Source: Trinickia sp. Y13
GTDB lineage: Bacteria > Pseudomonadota > Gammaproteobacteria > Burkholderiales > Burkholderiaceae
Direction of reading: 5' to 3'
DNA length: 64,000 nt
Assembly (NCBI RefSeq): GCF_029522115.1
Contig: NZ_JAKWFK010000003.1
Location: forward strand, 62,001 to 126,000
Made by a program: the position numbers and the translations under genes. Numbering within the stretch: the first letter of the stretch is position 1; every line of letters begins with the position of its first letter. Positions 17,488 to 25,924 of the stretch are shown here, piece by piece. A model generated the notes under the pieces. The model was not told the origin of the DNA, ran no database searches, and was given only the letters and a program-made list of their open reading frames with translations.

Positions 17488-18363
17488 ATGGCGATGACGA
17501 GTTTCACGTGGTACTGCGGGACGACGCTGCCGGGCGAAGTCATGACCGCCGCTTTGGAGGCGTATCAGTTCGAGCCGCATTTCCACGATGCCTGGTCGAT
17601 CGGCGCGATCGTGGCGGGCAGTTGCACGTTTTCATATGAAGGCGGCGTGCACGTCGCGCGGCAGGGCGAGCTCGTCGTCATCCCGCCGCTCGCCGTGCAT
17701 ACGGGCGGGAGCTCGGAAGGCCCGCTCTCGTACGCCATGGCGTACCTGCAACCGAGTTGGTTCGATGCCCATGCCGCGCTGACGCACGGCGGCGAGCCGG
17801 TGCGATTTTCCGATGTAGTGATCGCCGACGAGCCGCTGTGCCGCCGCGTAGCTGCGTCGCTCACGGGAGCCGGTCTCGACGATGGGACGCGCAAGCGCGC
17901 GATTTCAGCCGCGTTGTTCGAATTGCTCGCCAAGCACGCAATACCTGCAAACGCCGCCGCGCCCGAACAAGGCGAAACCGATGCTTGCGCCGAGTTGCAA
18001 GCATCGTTCGACCGCCACGACCTATCCAAAGCCGACGTAAGCGCCCTCGCGCAACACTGGGGCATGCACCGCACGACGCTGAGCAAACGATTCGCGCGGC
18101 GCTACGGTTTGCCGCCCGACGCGTGGCTGCGCAATTGGCGGGCGCTCAAAGCGAAATCGCTGATCGTCGAGGGCATGCCGCTCGCCGATGCCGCCGCGGC
18201 CACGGGTTTCGCCGATCAAGCGCATCTCACACGCGTATTCAAGCGCATTCACGGCGCGCCGCCGGGGGCATTGAAACGATCGCCGGCCGAGGGCGCGGCG
18301 CCACGCGAGCGCAGCGCCGCTTCAGGCGTCGGCATACCCGATCGACGCAAGGCAAAAAGTTAG
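17488..18363 (+). CDS. AraC-family transcriptional regulator (cupin N-terminus)
   Basis: A 291-residue regulator. Residues 1-100 form an AraC-type cupin ligand domain (FEPHFHDAWSIGAIVAGSCTF, EGGVHVARQGELVVIPP). Residues about 175-270 contain the two helix-turn-helix units: LSKADVSALAQHWGMHRTTLSKRFARRYG and LADAAAATGFADQAHLTRVFKRIHGAPPGAL (each quoted in part). The start is the ATG at 17488 with GGAGGCTTC upstream; a TTG five codons earlier is less likely. Cupin AraC proteins usually respond to a small effector and act on a neighbouring gene. The ADC-family gene upstream is the nearest candidate. It ends 13 bp from the convergent peroxiredoxin gene. Confidence 0.87.
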   Translation: MAMTSFTWYCGTTLPGEVMTAALEAYQFEPHFHDAWSIGAIVAGSCTFSYEGGVHVARQGELVVIPPLAVHTGGSSEGPLSYAMAYLQPSWFDAHAALTHGGEPVRFSDVVIADEPLCRRVAASLTGAGLDDGTRKRAISAALFELLAKHAIPANAAAPEQGETDACAELQASFDRHDLSKADVSALAQHWGMHRTTLSKRFARRYGLPPDAWLRNWRALKAKSLIVEGMPLADAAAATGFADQAHLTRVFKRIHGAPPGALKRSPAEGAAPRERSAASGVGIPDRRKAKS

Positions 18364-18376
18364 ACGGGCAGGGGAC

Positions 18377-18913
18377 TTAGACGTCGCCCACAAATTCGCC
18401 ACGGGCCGGATAGTCGTTCTTGATGACGAAGTCGAGCGCCTGTGTCATCTCGGCGAACGACGGCCGCACGAACGGCATCGACTGAAGCGACACGTAGTAG
18501 ATCGAGCGATCGGGGCGAATCAAAAACACACCGGGTTCGGAGAACAGCGCCGGCTCTTCGATGCCGATGGACGTCTTGCCGCGCGATGCCGAAATGTAGA
18601 GCCCCCAGCGCCGCGCGACGGCGAGCGGCACGCCATAGCCGATCCGTAACTGCGACGCGCCCACTTTTGCGGCCATCGCTTGCGCGCGCGCTTGGTCATC
18701 GGTGCTGACCGCGATCGTGCTGACGCCGCGCTCGGCGAAGGCCGGCGTGAGGCGTTCCAATTCCTTTAAATAGTTCGCGCAGATCGGGCAGTGCAGGCCT
18801 CGGTAAAAGCAAACGAGGGTCATGCGCTCGGGCGTTTCGCCGCTTAGGTCGAAGCGCCCATGAGCAAGCGTATCGACGGACAGATCGGGCGCGATTTGGC
18901 GGGGGACGAGCAT
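18377..18913 (-). CDS. Peroxiredoxin-like (AhpC/TSA family) protein
   Basis: A 178-residue thioredoxin-fold protein. LVCFYRGLHCPICANYLKEL places a CPIC pair at residues 42-45, with Cys42 in the peroxidatic position after the FYRG stretch; FAERGVSTIAVSTDDQARAQ is typical of the peroxiredoxin-like subfamily. It should reduce peroxides or act as a bacterioferritin-comigratory-like thiol peroxidase in the cytosol, since no signal peptide is present. The ATG follows AAAAGGAGTC. A second AraC gene is divergently transcribed 114 bp away, with two TCATGAT repeats between them, so that regulator is the obvious candidate controller. Confidence 0.85.
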   Translation of the reverse strand: MLVPRQIAPDLSVDTLAHGRFDLSGETPERMTLVCFYRGLHCPICANYLKELERLTPAFAERGVSTIAVSTDDQARAQAMAAKVGASQLRIGYGVPLAVARRWGLYISASRGKTSIGIEEPALFSEPGVFLIRPDRSIYYVSLQSMPFVRPSFAEMTQALDFVIKNDYPARGEFVGDV

Positions 18914-18976
18914 GGGGCGACTCCTTTTGAAGACGTGCCGGAAGTAAGCGATGGCCTCAGTGTTGCAGATTTACAG

Positions 18977-19001
18977 TCATGATGAGTCCGAATATCATGA
19001 T
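18977..19001. promoter_or_regulatory. Two TCATGAT repeats in the peroxiredoxin/AraC divergent region
   Basis: TCATGAT occurs at 18977-18983 and again at 18995-19001, an 18-bp repeat distance on the same helix face or nearly so. The copies lie in the 114-bp divergent promoter region just upstream of the AraC start. I infer a paired operator for that regulator; a chance repeat cannot be excluded. Confidence 0.4.
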
Positions 19002-19027
19002 CGAAAATCTTGCGCCGAGGATTGCCC

Positions 19028-19768
19028 ATGGATCGACTGTCTGCCTTTTTCGACGCTTTTCCGCTCGAAGTCCACGTTCCCGTGTGTGCGGGGGCGAGCG
19101 AGCATGAGGGCCCGAAGCTATATTTGCTCGGCGACGCGAGCGGACGCCTCACGCAAGTCGTGCTCTATGTGCGCGGCGCGGCTGCTCCGGCCGAGGCGCT
19201 GATGGCGGTCGACGTGTCGTTCGGCGGCAGCGATAACCCGTTGCTCGGTACGCTGCCCGATGCGTTGCATCTGCCGGTCGACGACGATCGAACGGGCGTC
19301 GGCAACCTCGCCCGCGCTTTCATCGACGAATTGGCGAGCGCGCGGTGCGGCCATCGGCACGCGTTGCACCGGTTGGGCGAAGTCATCGTGCTGATGGTGC
19401 TGCGGGCGGCGATCGAGCGCGGCAGCACGAGGCCGTGCCTGCTCGCGGGGCTCGCGCATCCGCTCTTGCACCGCGTGTTGGTGGCGGTGCACGAATCGCC
19501 TGCTCATCCATGGACTGTCGAAGAGCTGGCGCACATCGCCGGGCTTTCGCGTAGTCATTTCATGGCGTTGTTTCCCAAAGTGGTCGGCGCAACGCCCATG
19601 TCGTATCTCACCAAGTGGCGCGTCCGCTTGGGCCAGCGCGAGTTGCGCCGCGCCAATACCAAAGTGAAAGCGGTGGCAAGGCGCGTGGGCTTCGCGAGTG
19701 CCGAGGCGTTTTCGCGTGCGTATCAACGCGAATTCGGGCGCCCGCCCATGGACGATATGCGGGTGTGA
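19028..19768 (+). CDS. AraC-family transcriptional regulator (cupin_6 type)
   Basis: A 246-residue regulator. The N-terminal 150 residues resemble the AraC cupin_6 ligand domain (MDRLSAFFDAFPLEVHVPVCAG, then DALHLPVDDDRTGVGNLARAF, each in part). The C-terminus has the double HTH: WTVEELAHIAGLSRSHFMALF and VKAVARRVGFASAEAFSRAYQREFG (in part). I chose the ATG at 19028, with GAGG about eight bases upstream, over a TTG six codons earlier. Members of this group often sit divergently to oxidoreductase or peroxiredoxin-like genes and activate them, as is the arrangement here. Confidence 0.86.
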   Translation: MDRLSAFFDAFPLEVHVPVCAGASEHEGPKLYLLGDASGRLTQVVLYVRGAAAPAEALMAVDVSFGGSDNPLLGTLPDALHLPVDDDRTGVGNLARAFIDELASARCGHRHALHRLGEVIVLMVLRAAIERGSTRPCLLAGLAHPLLHRVLVAVHESPAHPWTVEELAHIAGLSRSHFMALFPKVVGATPMSYLTKWRVRLGQRELRRANTKVKAVARRVGFASAEAFSRAYQREFGRPPMDDMRV

Positions 19769-19961
19769 ATGTCGCCCATGGCGCCGCCCCGGCGTGCTTC
19801 CCGGTGTTGCGGGCCGCGCCAGCTTGCTTTGCATCTTCTTGTGTTCGTTGAAGCTGATAGCAATTGGGCGTAGTGAAGGGGTAGGGCGACGCGCGATTGC
19901 GTCCGCCCGGGCATGGGTGCGGCGGCGCTCATGCGATGACCTGTGTCCGATGACCTGCGAC

Positions 19962-20804
19962 CTAAGCGCGGGCCGTCTCGACGAACTGCACGATTGCGTC
20001 GTTCAACGTTACGCTCGCCTCGCGATGCGGCGAATGCCCGCCTCGCGGCAACTTGCAGAGCCGTGCCCCCCGCACCGCCCGTGCGATCGTGTCGACCTGC
20101 GCCATCGTGCCGTAATGGTCGTCCTCGGCTTGCACGGCGAGGACGGGACAGACGATCCGCGCCACTCGATCCACGATGTTCCAGGCTTTGAATTCGGGAT
20201 CGAGCCAAATATCGTTCCATCCATAAAACGCCGAGTCGACGTCGGCGTGATAGCGGCTCAGTTTTTCGCGAAGATCGGTATGCTCGTACGCTTGCTTTGC
20301 TTGCGCAATGCTGCGCACGCTGATGTCTTCGACGAAAACGTGCGGCGCGATCACCACAGCGCCTTGCAGCATCGTTGGAAATGCACTCGCGTAAAGCAGC
20401 GCGATCGATCCGCCGTCGCTGTGCCCAATGAGCCACATGCGCCGTCGCTCGTCCTCGTCGATGTGCAGCGCATCGAGCAGCAGGGGCAAGACTTCGCACG
20501 CTTGATGCGACATGAAATCGACGGGCCACTTGACGTGATGCGCGCGCGGCGTCGAGCGCCCATACCCGGGGCGCGAATAGACCAAGCCGCGCATGCCGAG
20601 CCGCTCGCACAGCTGGCGCGGCCAATCTCGCCACATGGCGATCGAACCGAGCCCCTCATGCAGGAACACGGCAAGCGGCGCATCGCGCCCGCCGGCTTCG
20701 ATCCACTGGTATTCGATCGTCAGCGCTTCGCGTCCCTCGCGTGCGGGAAGCGTTGCAAAGCGAATGTCGTCGTCATGCATGGGCATAGCGGATGGCATGG
20801 TCAT
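19962..20804 (-). CDS. Alpha/beta hydrolase, last gene of the benzoate-ligase arm
   Basis: A 280-residue alpha/beta-hydrolase. The oxyanion region is FLHEGLGSIAMW, the nucleophile elbow GHSDGG has Ser129, an acidic residue lies in VQAEDDHYG and the catalytic histidine in PRGGHSPHRE. The start overlaps the stop of the benzoate-CoA ligase as ATGA, so the two are translationally coupled. Similar hydrolases occur in box gene clusters and are thought to act as thioesterases or lactonases, perhaps recovering CoA or opening a by-product; that function is inference. No signal peptide, so cytosolic. Confidence 0.86.
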   Translation of the reverse strand: MTMPSAMPMHDDDIRFATLPAREGREALTIEYQWIEAGGRDAPLAVFLHEGLGSIAMWRDWPRQLCERLGMRGLVYSRPGYGRSTPRAHHVKWPVDFMSHQACEVLPLLLDALHIDEDERRRMWLIGHSDGGSIALLYASAFPTMLQGAVVIAPHVFVEDISVRSIAQAKQAYEHTDLREKLSRYHADVDSAFYGWNDIWLDPEFKAWNIVDRVARIVCPVLAVQAEDDHYGTMAQVDTIARAVRGARLCKLPRGGHSPHREASVTLNDAIVQFVETARA

Positions 20805-22438
20805 GAAGGGCGTAGCGATCCTTGCTGTCGTTGCGTTTGCTCGCGCAGCTTGAAGCGTTGAATCTTACCTGTCGCCGTCTTAGGCAGATCGTCGACGAAC
20901 ACGATGTCGCGCGGATACTTGTGGGGCGCGAGACGCTGCTTCACGAACGCCTTCATCTCCTGAGCAAGCGCATCCGAAGGAACGTGGCCCGGTTTCAGCA
21001 CGACGAACGCGCAGGTCTTCACTAGGCCGTCTTGTTCGACGCCGATCACCGCCGCTTCGAGCACGGCATCGTGCTCCGTGAGCGTCATTTCGACTTCGAT
21101 CGGCGAGACGTATTGGCCGCTCACCTTGAGCATGTCGTCGCTGCGGCCCGCATAAACGTAGCAGCCGTTGGGCAGTTTGCGATACTTGTCTCCGCTCTTG
21201 ACCCAATCGCCGAGGAAGGTGGCGCGCGACTTCTCGCGATTGCTCCAATACATGAGCGCTGCGCTCGGGCCTTTGATGTACAGGTCGCCGACTTCCCCTT
21301 CGGCAACGGGCGCCCCCTGTTCGTCGCGCAACTCGACCTCATAGCCGGGAACGGGGGTGCCCGTCGTGCCGTAGTGCACGTCGCCGCGGCGATTCGATAG
21401 GAAAATATGCAGCATCTCCGTCGAGCCGAGGCCATCGAGGACTTCACAGCCGAAGCGTGCGGTGAATCGTTCACCGACTTCGCGCGGCAACGCTTCGCCG
21501 GCCGAGGCGCAAACACGCAGCGCGAGATCCGCGGCCGCGGGCAACTGCGGGTAGCTCAGCATGTTCGCGTAGAGGGTGGGCACGCCGAAGAACACCGTCG
21601 GCCGATAGGTGACGAGCCGTTCGAATATGGCTTGCGGCGTCGCGCGCTCGGCCATCAGCACGGTCGTCGCGCCGACCGAGAGCGGGAAGGTCAAGGCGTT
21701 GCCGAGACCGTACGCAAAAAAGAGCTTCGCCGCGGAAAATACGACGTCACTTTCTTGCATGCCCAGAATCGGCTTGCCGTACATTTCGGCAGTCCAATAT
21801 AGATTCGCATGCGTGTGCACGGTGCCCTTGGGTTTGCCCGTGGACCCGGAGGAATAGAGCCAAAATGCGATGTCGTCGCCGCTGGTGGCGGCCGCACTTG
21901 CCGCGGGCTGCGCCGCGTCTATGAGCGTGCCGAGACTGGGATGCGAAGACGATGCCGTCTCGCCCTGCGCGGATACGAATACGGTGCATCCGCCAGGGTG
22001 CGCTTGTGTCTGCGCTTGCGATAGCGATAGCGCCTCGACGAACACGGGCACGAGCGGGGCCGACGTGATAACGGCCCGCGCGCGGCTATGCGCCAGCATG
22101 TAGGCATAGTCGGGCGCCGTGAGCAGCGTATTGACGACGACCGGCACGATGCCCGCGTATAAAGCGCCGAGAAAGCACACGGGAAGATCGGCGCTGTCAA
22201 GCAGCGCCAGCAAGATGCGCTCTTCCGCGCGAACACCTTGCGCGTGCAGCGCTGCCGCAAATCGCCGCGCGCGTTCCTCGAGCTCGGCATAGGTCGTGAC
22301 GCCGCGATCGTCGATATAGGCGGCTTTGGCCGCACGCGATCGGTTCAACGAAAAGACGTGCGACGCGAAGTTCAGTTGCGACGGCGGGGGCGTGAGCTCG
22401 TGCGCGTGCTCGGCCGTGGTTGTCGTGCGGGTATCCAT
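20801..22438 (-). CDS. bclA: Benzoate-CoA ligase family protein
   Basis: A 545-residue acyl-adenylate-forming enzyme. The AMP-binding P-loop is LYSSGSTGKPKGTVHTH, the A8 hinge region is GRSDDMLKVSGQYVSPIEVE and the A10 lysine is in PKTATGKIQRFKL. The N-terminus (LNFASHVFSLNRSRAAKAAYID) is typical of benzoate-CoA ligases. It converts benzoate, ATP and CoA to benzoyl-CoA, the entry step of the box pathway. It is flanked by boxD and the coupled hydrolase in one minus-strand unit, which strongly supports the benzoate assignment over 2-aminobenzoate or other aryl acids. Confidence 0.92.
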   Translation of the reverse strand: MDTRTTTTAEHAHELTPPPSQLNFASHVFSLNRSRAAKAAYIDDRGVTTYAELEERARRFAAALHAQGVRAEERILLALLDSADLPVCFLGALYAGIVPVVVNTLLTAPDYAYMLAHSRARAVITSAPLVPVFVEALSLSQAQTQAHPGGCTVFVSAQGETASSSHPSLGTLIDAAQPAASAAATSGDDIAFWLYSSGSTGKPKGTVHTHANLYWTAEMYGKPILGMQESDVVFSAAKLFFAYGLGNALTFPLSVGATTVLMAERATPQAIFERLVTYRPTVFFGVPTLYANMLSYPQLPAAADLALRVCASAGEALPREVGERFTARFGCEVLDGLGSTEMLHIFLSNRRGDVHYGTTGTPVPGYEVELRDEQGAPVAEGEVGDLYIKGPSAALMYWSNREKSRATFLGDWVKSGDKYRKLPNGCYVYAGRSDDMLKVSGQYVSPIEVEMTLTEHDAVLEAAVIGVEQDGLVKTCAFVVLKPGHVPSDALAQEMKAFVKQRLAPHKYPRDIVFVDDLPKTATGKIQRFKLREQTQRQQGSLRPS

Positions 22439-22537
22439 GGGTGCTTCGTCTCCGTCCTGGTCCTCGAGGGGCCGATACCTGATTGGCTAGACGCTGCGCG
22501 AATGCGGCGGCTACGCGTAAGAGCGGTCGTGTTTAGG

Positions 22538-24124
22538 CTACAGGCGCGGCTCGGCGACACCCGTCATGGCTTCGATCGCGAGCGACGACGCTTGAACGGC
22601 GGCGCGCCGATGGTAGAACTCGAGTGCGCGCAGGCCGCCTAGTTCGGCGCCGCCGCCGGCCCGGCCCGGCCCGCCGTGCAGAGACATCGGCATCACGTTG
22701 CCGTGCCCGGTGTGGCTTTCGCGCACGGCCGGCGTGACGCAGTGAACGCGGCCGTGCGTGTCGGCCAATTCGAGGGCGACCGGGGCCACGCGTGCTTCGT
22801 CGTTCGCATAGACGGAGGCGACGAGCGAACCCCCGCCGCGTCGCGCCAATTCCACGGCGTGCGCTTCGGGCAATCCTTGGGCCGCTACGCGATAAGGCGC
22901 GACGGTCGCGACCGGGCCGAATACCTCGATGTCATGCATCAGACTCGCGCGGTCGGGATCTTCGACGACGAACAAATGCGGTGCGACGCAGGCCGAGGCG
23001 GCGGCATCGGCATCGACGAGCGGAGTCGATGCGCCGTCGAAGACGAGGCGGGCCTCGCGCGACAGCGCGGCGATGCCCGCTTCGACGCTCGCGCGTTGCG
23101 CGCGGCTCACGAGCGCGCCCATGCGTACCGATTCGTTGCGCGGATTGCCGACACTGATCTTGGCGAGCTTTGCGCAAGCCGCGTCGAGCACCTGCTCAAG
23201 CCAGGCTTGCGGCACGAAGGCGCGGCGAATCGCGGTGCATTTCTGCCCCGACTTCACGGTCATTTCACGCACGAGCTCTTTGACGAATAGATCGAACGCT
23301 TCGGTGCCGGGCGCACCGTCGCCGCAAAGAATGGCGCTGTTCAGGCTGTCCGCTTCCACGTTCAAGCGCGCGCCGCGCGAGACGAAAGCGGCATGCGAGC
23401 GCAACGTGGCCGCGGTGTCGGCCGATCCCGTGAACGACACGACATCGAACGCGCCGATTCGGTCCAACAAGCCCGCGGCGCTGCCGCACACGATCGAGAG
23501 AGCGCCCGCTGGCAAAATGCCCGCTTGCACGACGTCCGCCACCATCCGATGCGCGAGCCAGGCCGTGGCCGTCGCTGGCTTGACGATGACGGGAACCCCG
23601 GAGAGCAGCGCAGGCGCGGCCTTCTCCCACAGGCCCCATGAAGGGAAGTTGAATGCATTGATGAAGAGCGCGACACCCCGGGTCGGCGTCCACAGATGGC
23701 GAGCCCGGAACGACTGATCTTTCGACAGCGGCGTATCGGCGCCGTCGCGCCAGGCGAACGTTTCCCCCAACGCGGCGCCGTGCTTGGCGTACCAGGAAAG
23801 GGTATAGATGCCGCCGTCGATATCGACCGACGAATCGTTGCGGGTCGTGCCCGAGTTGGCCATGGCAATGGCGTAGTACGCCTCGCGATTGGCTTGCAGC
23901 ACCTTGGCGATTTCGGCGAGCATCGAGGCACGCACGGCGTAAGACTGCGATCGAAGATGCGCGCCGCCCGTGTCGCGCGCGAATTGGAACGCCGCGTCGA
24001 GGTCGAGCCCGTCGCTCGAAACGCTGGCGAGCGCCTCGCCGGTTATCGGGTCGGTGAGCAATGCGCCTGGGCCGCTGCCGGCAATCCATTGCCCGGCAAC
24101 GTAGTTTTCGAGTCGTTCTGTCAT
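22538..24124 (-). CDS. boxD: 3,4-dehydroadipyl-CoA semialdehyde dehydrogenase BoxD
   Basis: A 528-residue aldehyde dehydrogenase. The catalytic cysteine is in VKSGQKCTAIRRAF and the general-base glutamate in LNVEADSLN; INAFNFPSWGLWEKAAPAL is the cofactor-site signature. Overall layout matches BoxD/PaaN-like dehydrogenases that oxidise the ring-cleavage product 3,4-dehydroadipyl-CoA semialdehyde to the acid with NADP. It is 28 bp downstream of a DUF4863 gene and upstream of the ligase. Together with boxA, boxB and boxC in this window it completes the upper aerobic benzoyl-CoA pathway. The ATG follows CAGGACG. Confidence 0.93.
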   Translation of the reverse strand: MTERLENYVAGQWIAGSGPGALLTDPITGEALASVSSDGLDLDAAFQFARDTGGAHLRSQSYAVRASMLAEIAKVLQANREAYYAIAMANSGTTRNDSSVDIDGGIYTLSWYAKHGAALGETFAWRDGADTPLSKDQSFRARHLWTPTRGVALFINAFNFPSWGLWEKAAPALLSGVPVIVKPATATAWLAHRMVADVVQAGILPAGALSIVCGSAAGLLDRIGAFDVVSFTGSADTAATLRSHAAFVSRGARLNVEADSLNSAILCGDGAPGTEAFDLFVKELVREMTVKSGQKCTAIRRAFVPQAWLEQVLDAACAKLAKISVGNPRNESVRMGALVSRAQRASVEAGIAALSREARLVFDGASTPLVDADAAASACVAPHLFVVEDPDRASLMHDIEVFGPVATVAPYRVAAQGLPEAHAVELARRGGGSLVASVYANDEARVAPVALELADTHGRVHCVTPAVRESHTGHGNVMPMSLHGGPGRAGGGAELGGLRALEFYHRRAAVQASSLAIEAMTGVAEPRL

Positions 24125-24151
24125 GGGTCGTCCTGATGCGGCACGCGGCGC

Positions 24152-24625
24152 CTAGGCGCCGGCGCCCGTGAAGTCGATCGCGCCTTGCGGCAGGAGATAG
24201 AGAATCAGCGCTTGGCCGCCCGACACCGTGGGCCGGTGTGCGCTGCCCGGGCCGTAGACGCACCAGCCGGCGGGCCGGCCGTCGAATGTCGCTTGCTCGG
24301 AAATGGGTACGATCAGATCGATTTCGCCGAGCGGATGCACGTGGTAGGGTCCGGCTAGATCCTCCATCTGCACGACGTCGACGGAGAATCCGTGCGTGCG
24401 CGGCGTCGGCTTGACGATGCGGCCGTAGCGTATTCCGCCCGCCTCGCGACGGCAGAGCCAGCCTTCGGCCACACCCGTGCGACATGCCTGGGCGAGCCCC
24501 GCATAGGTCGCGCTGCCCGGCGGCCAAGTGGCGTTGAGCCAGCTTTCGAGCGTTTGGTCGAGGGGACGGTCAGCAATGCGCTGCGTCACCTCGGCTATGA
24601 GGCTTTCGAAATCGTCGGGTGACAC
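24152..24625 (-). CDS. DUF4863 family protein (4-hydroxylaminobenzoate lyase PnbB-like)
   Basis: A 157-residue protein that I recognise as DUF4863, the family containing the 4-hydroxylaminobenzoate lyase PnbB. Conserved stretches are WLNATWPPGS, GWLCRREAGGIRYGRI and the cupin-like GPYHVHPLGEIDLIVPI, whose histidines could bind a metal. I place the start at GTG 24625 because AAGGAG lies eight bases upstream; an ATG 15 codons earlier lacks one. It is the first gene of the minus arm of the box cluster, directly under the BoxR-type promoter. DUF4863 genes are repeatedly found in box clusters, so it probably has a benzoyl-CoA-pathway role unrelated to nitrobenzoate, but the reaction is unknown. 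Confidence 0.82.
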   Translation of the reverse strand: MSPDDFESLIAEVTQRIADRPLDQTLESWLNATWPPGSATYAGLAQACRTGVAEGWLCRREAGGIRYGRIVKPTPRTHGFSVDVVQMEDLAGPYHVHPLGEIDLIVPISEQATFDGRPAGWCVYGPGSAHRPTVSGGQALILYLLPQGAIDFTGAGA

Positions 24626-24675
24626 CGATGTCTCCTTGTTTCCGCTTGGAACGAGCCGGATGGCCGGCACTTAGC

Positions 24676-24689
24676 TGCACCGTAGTGCA
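24676..24689. promoter_or_regulatory. Candidate BoxR operator, TGCA-N6-TGCA, on the boxD-arm side
   Basis: TGCACCGTAGTGCA reads TGCA, six bases, TGCA. It lies 51 bp upstream of the DUF4863 start in the divergent region between the two box arms. BzdR/BoxR-type regulators are reported to bind TGCA-containing repeats; the match here is by eye. Confidence 0.6.
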
Positions 24690-24783
24690 TGTAGTGCGAG
24701 CCGGGATGGGTGCGGCAAGCTGCTACCGTTTGCCGCATCGCCTCGTTTTGGCGAAAATTAGCGGTATAGAATCGATGTGTCAA

Positions 24784-24795
24784 GCACTATAGTGC
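24784..24795. promoter_or_regulatory. Perfect 12-bp palindrome GCACTATAGTGC upstream of boxR
   Basis: GCACTATAGTGC is its own reverse complement and ends 27 bp before the boxR start codon. Its half site CACTA/TAGTG is shared with the TGCA-N6-TGCA element about 100 bp away (GTAGTGC), suggesting both are bound by the same protein, most simply BoxR acting on its own gene. Confidence 0.6.
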
Positions 24796-24822
24796 GTGTA
24801 TGACGAATTAGACGAGTGAAAC

Positions 24823-25785
24823 ATGAAACGAAATTACACCGTTGTGACAGGCGGTGCGGCCGCCGCGCCCGGCGTCAACGAGCCTGAAGGCGAGGGCGCC
24901 GAGCACGAGCGTGTCGAACGCGATCCGTTCATTGCCGCGATGGGCGAACGCGTTCGTCTGCTGCGCGCGCGGCGCGGGATGACACGCAAAGCGCTCGCCG
25001 CGGAAACGGGGCTCTCGGAGCGCCATCTCGCCAATCTCGAATCGGGAATGGGCAACCCGTCGGTGCAGGTTCTGCGGCAGATCGCGACGACGCTCAATTG
25101 CGCGTTGGCCGAGATCATCGGCGACGTCACGACGTCGTCCGCCGAGTGGATGCTGATCCGCGAGTTGTTGCAGGACCGCGATCAAGCGGCGCTGCAGCGC
25201 GCGCGTCTCGCGCTCGCGCAACTGTTCGAGCAAGCGCCGGCCGACCCGCACCGGCGCGAGCGAATTGCATTGATCGGCTTGCGCGGCGCGGGCAAGTCGA
25301 CGCTCGGGCGCATGCTGGCGCAGGAAATGAAGGTGCCCTTCGTCGAACTCAATCGTGTCGTCGAGCAATTGGCCGGGTGCCCGCCCTCGGAAATTCACTC
25401 GCTTTACGGCGCAAGCGCCTATCGGCGCTACGAGCACAGGGCGCTCGAAGCCGTGATCGCCGAACATCCGCGTGCGGTGATCGCGTCACCCGGCGGGCTC
25501 GTGTCGGAGCCGTCGACGTTCAGCATGCTGCTGACCCATTGCTTCACCGTCTGGCTGCAGGCCACGCCCGAAGAGCATATGCGCCGCGTCGTGGCGCAAG
25601 GCGATTTGCGCCCGATGTCGGGCAATAGCGAGGCGATGGACGATTTGAAGCGCATCCTCGCCGGCCGCGGCGAACTCTATGGCCGGGCGGACATGACGTT
25701 CGACACGAGCGACAAGACGCTGGCCGATGCCTACCTGGCGTTGCGCGATCGCATTGCGGCTCGACTCGGCGCTGAAATGGAGTGA
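24823..25785 (+). CDS. boxR: BoxR: HTH regulator fused to a shikimate-kinase-like domain
   Basis: A 320-residue fusion. Residues about 38-100 are an XRE-type helix-turn-helix (MTRKALAAETGLSERHLANLESG, in part). Residues 145-310 form a shikimate-kinase-like domain with Walker A GLRGAGKST at 152-160, SPGGLV and MRRVVAQGDLRPM. In BzdR/BoxR this second domain senses benzoyl-CoA rather than phosphorylating shikimate, relieving repression of the box genes. Position is diagnostic: divergent from the boxD arm and 139 bp before boxC. TGCA and CACTATAGTG elements on both sides are the likely operators. The ATG lacks a strong ribosome-binding site. Confidence 0.94.
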   Translation: MKRNYTVVTGGAAAAPGVNEPEGEGAEHERVERDPFIAAMGERVRLLRARRGMTRKALAAETGLSERHLANLESGMGNPSVQVLRQIATTLNCALAEIIGDVTTSSAEWMLIRELLQDRDQAALQRARLALAQLFEQAPADPHRRERIALIGLRGAGKSTLGRMLAQEMKVPFVELNRVVEQLAGCPPSEIHSLYGASAYRRYEHRALEAVIAEHPRAVIASPGGLVSEPSTFSMLLTHCFTVWLQATPEEHMRRVVAQGDLRPMSGNSEAMDDLKRILAGRGELYGRADMTFDTSDKTLADAYLALRDRIAARLGAEME

Positions 25786-25880
25786 CCCGCACGCGCGTGG
25801 CGGGCCGCCATTGCGCGGCCCGTGTTTACCCGTAACCACGCAAAACATGAATTAAAATGCTTTACATGCTGCCTGGTGAT

Positions 25881-25907
25881 GCACTATCGTTCATCGAAAC
25901 GATGCAG
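25881..25907. promoter_or_regulatory. Inverted repeat flanked by TGCA upstream of boxC
   Basis: The 27-bp element runs from TGCA at 25881 to TGCA ending 25907 and contains ATCGTT (25887-25892) and its inverse AACGAT (25899-25904) six bases apart. It ends 17 bp before the boxC start. I read it as a second operator region, probably for BoxR. Confidence 0.5.
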
Positions 25908-25924
25908 CTCATTAGGAGAAAGGC

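Noticed and set aside
18022-18252. Small minus-strand frame inside the AraC gene
   Set aside because: Fully inside a gene with intact HTH motifs and no start context.
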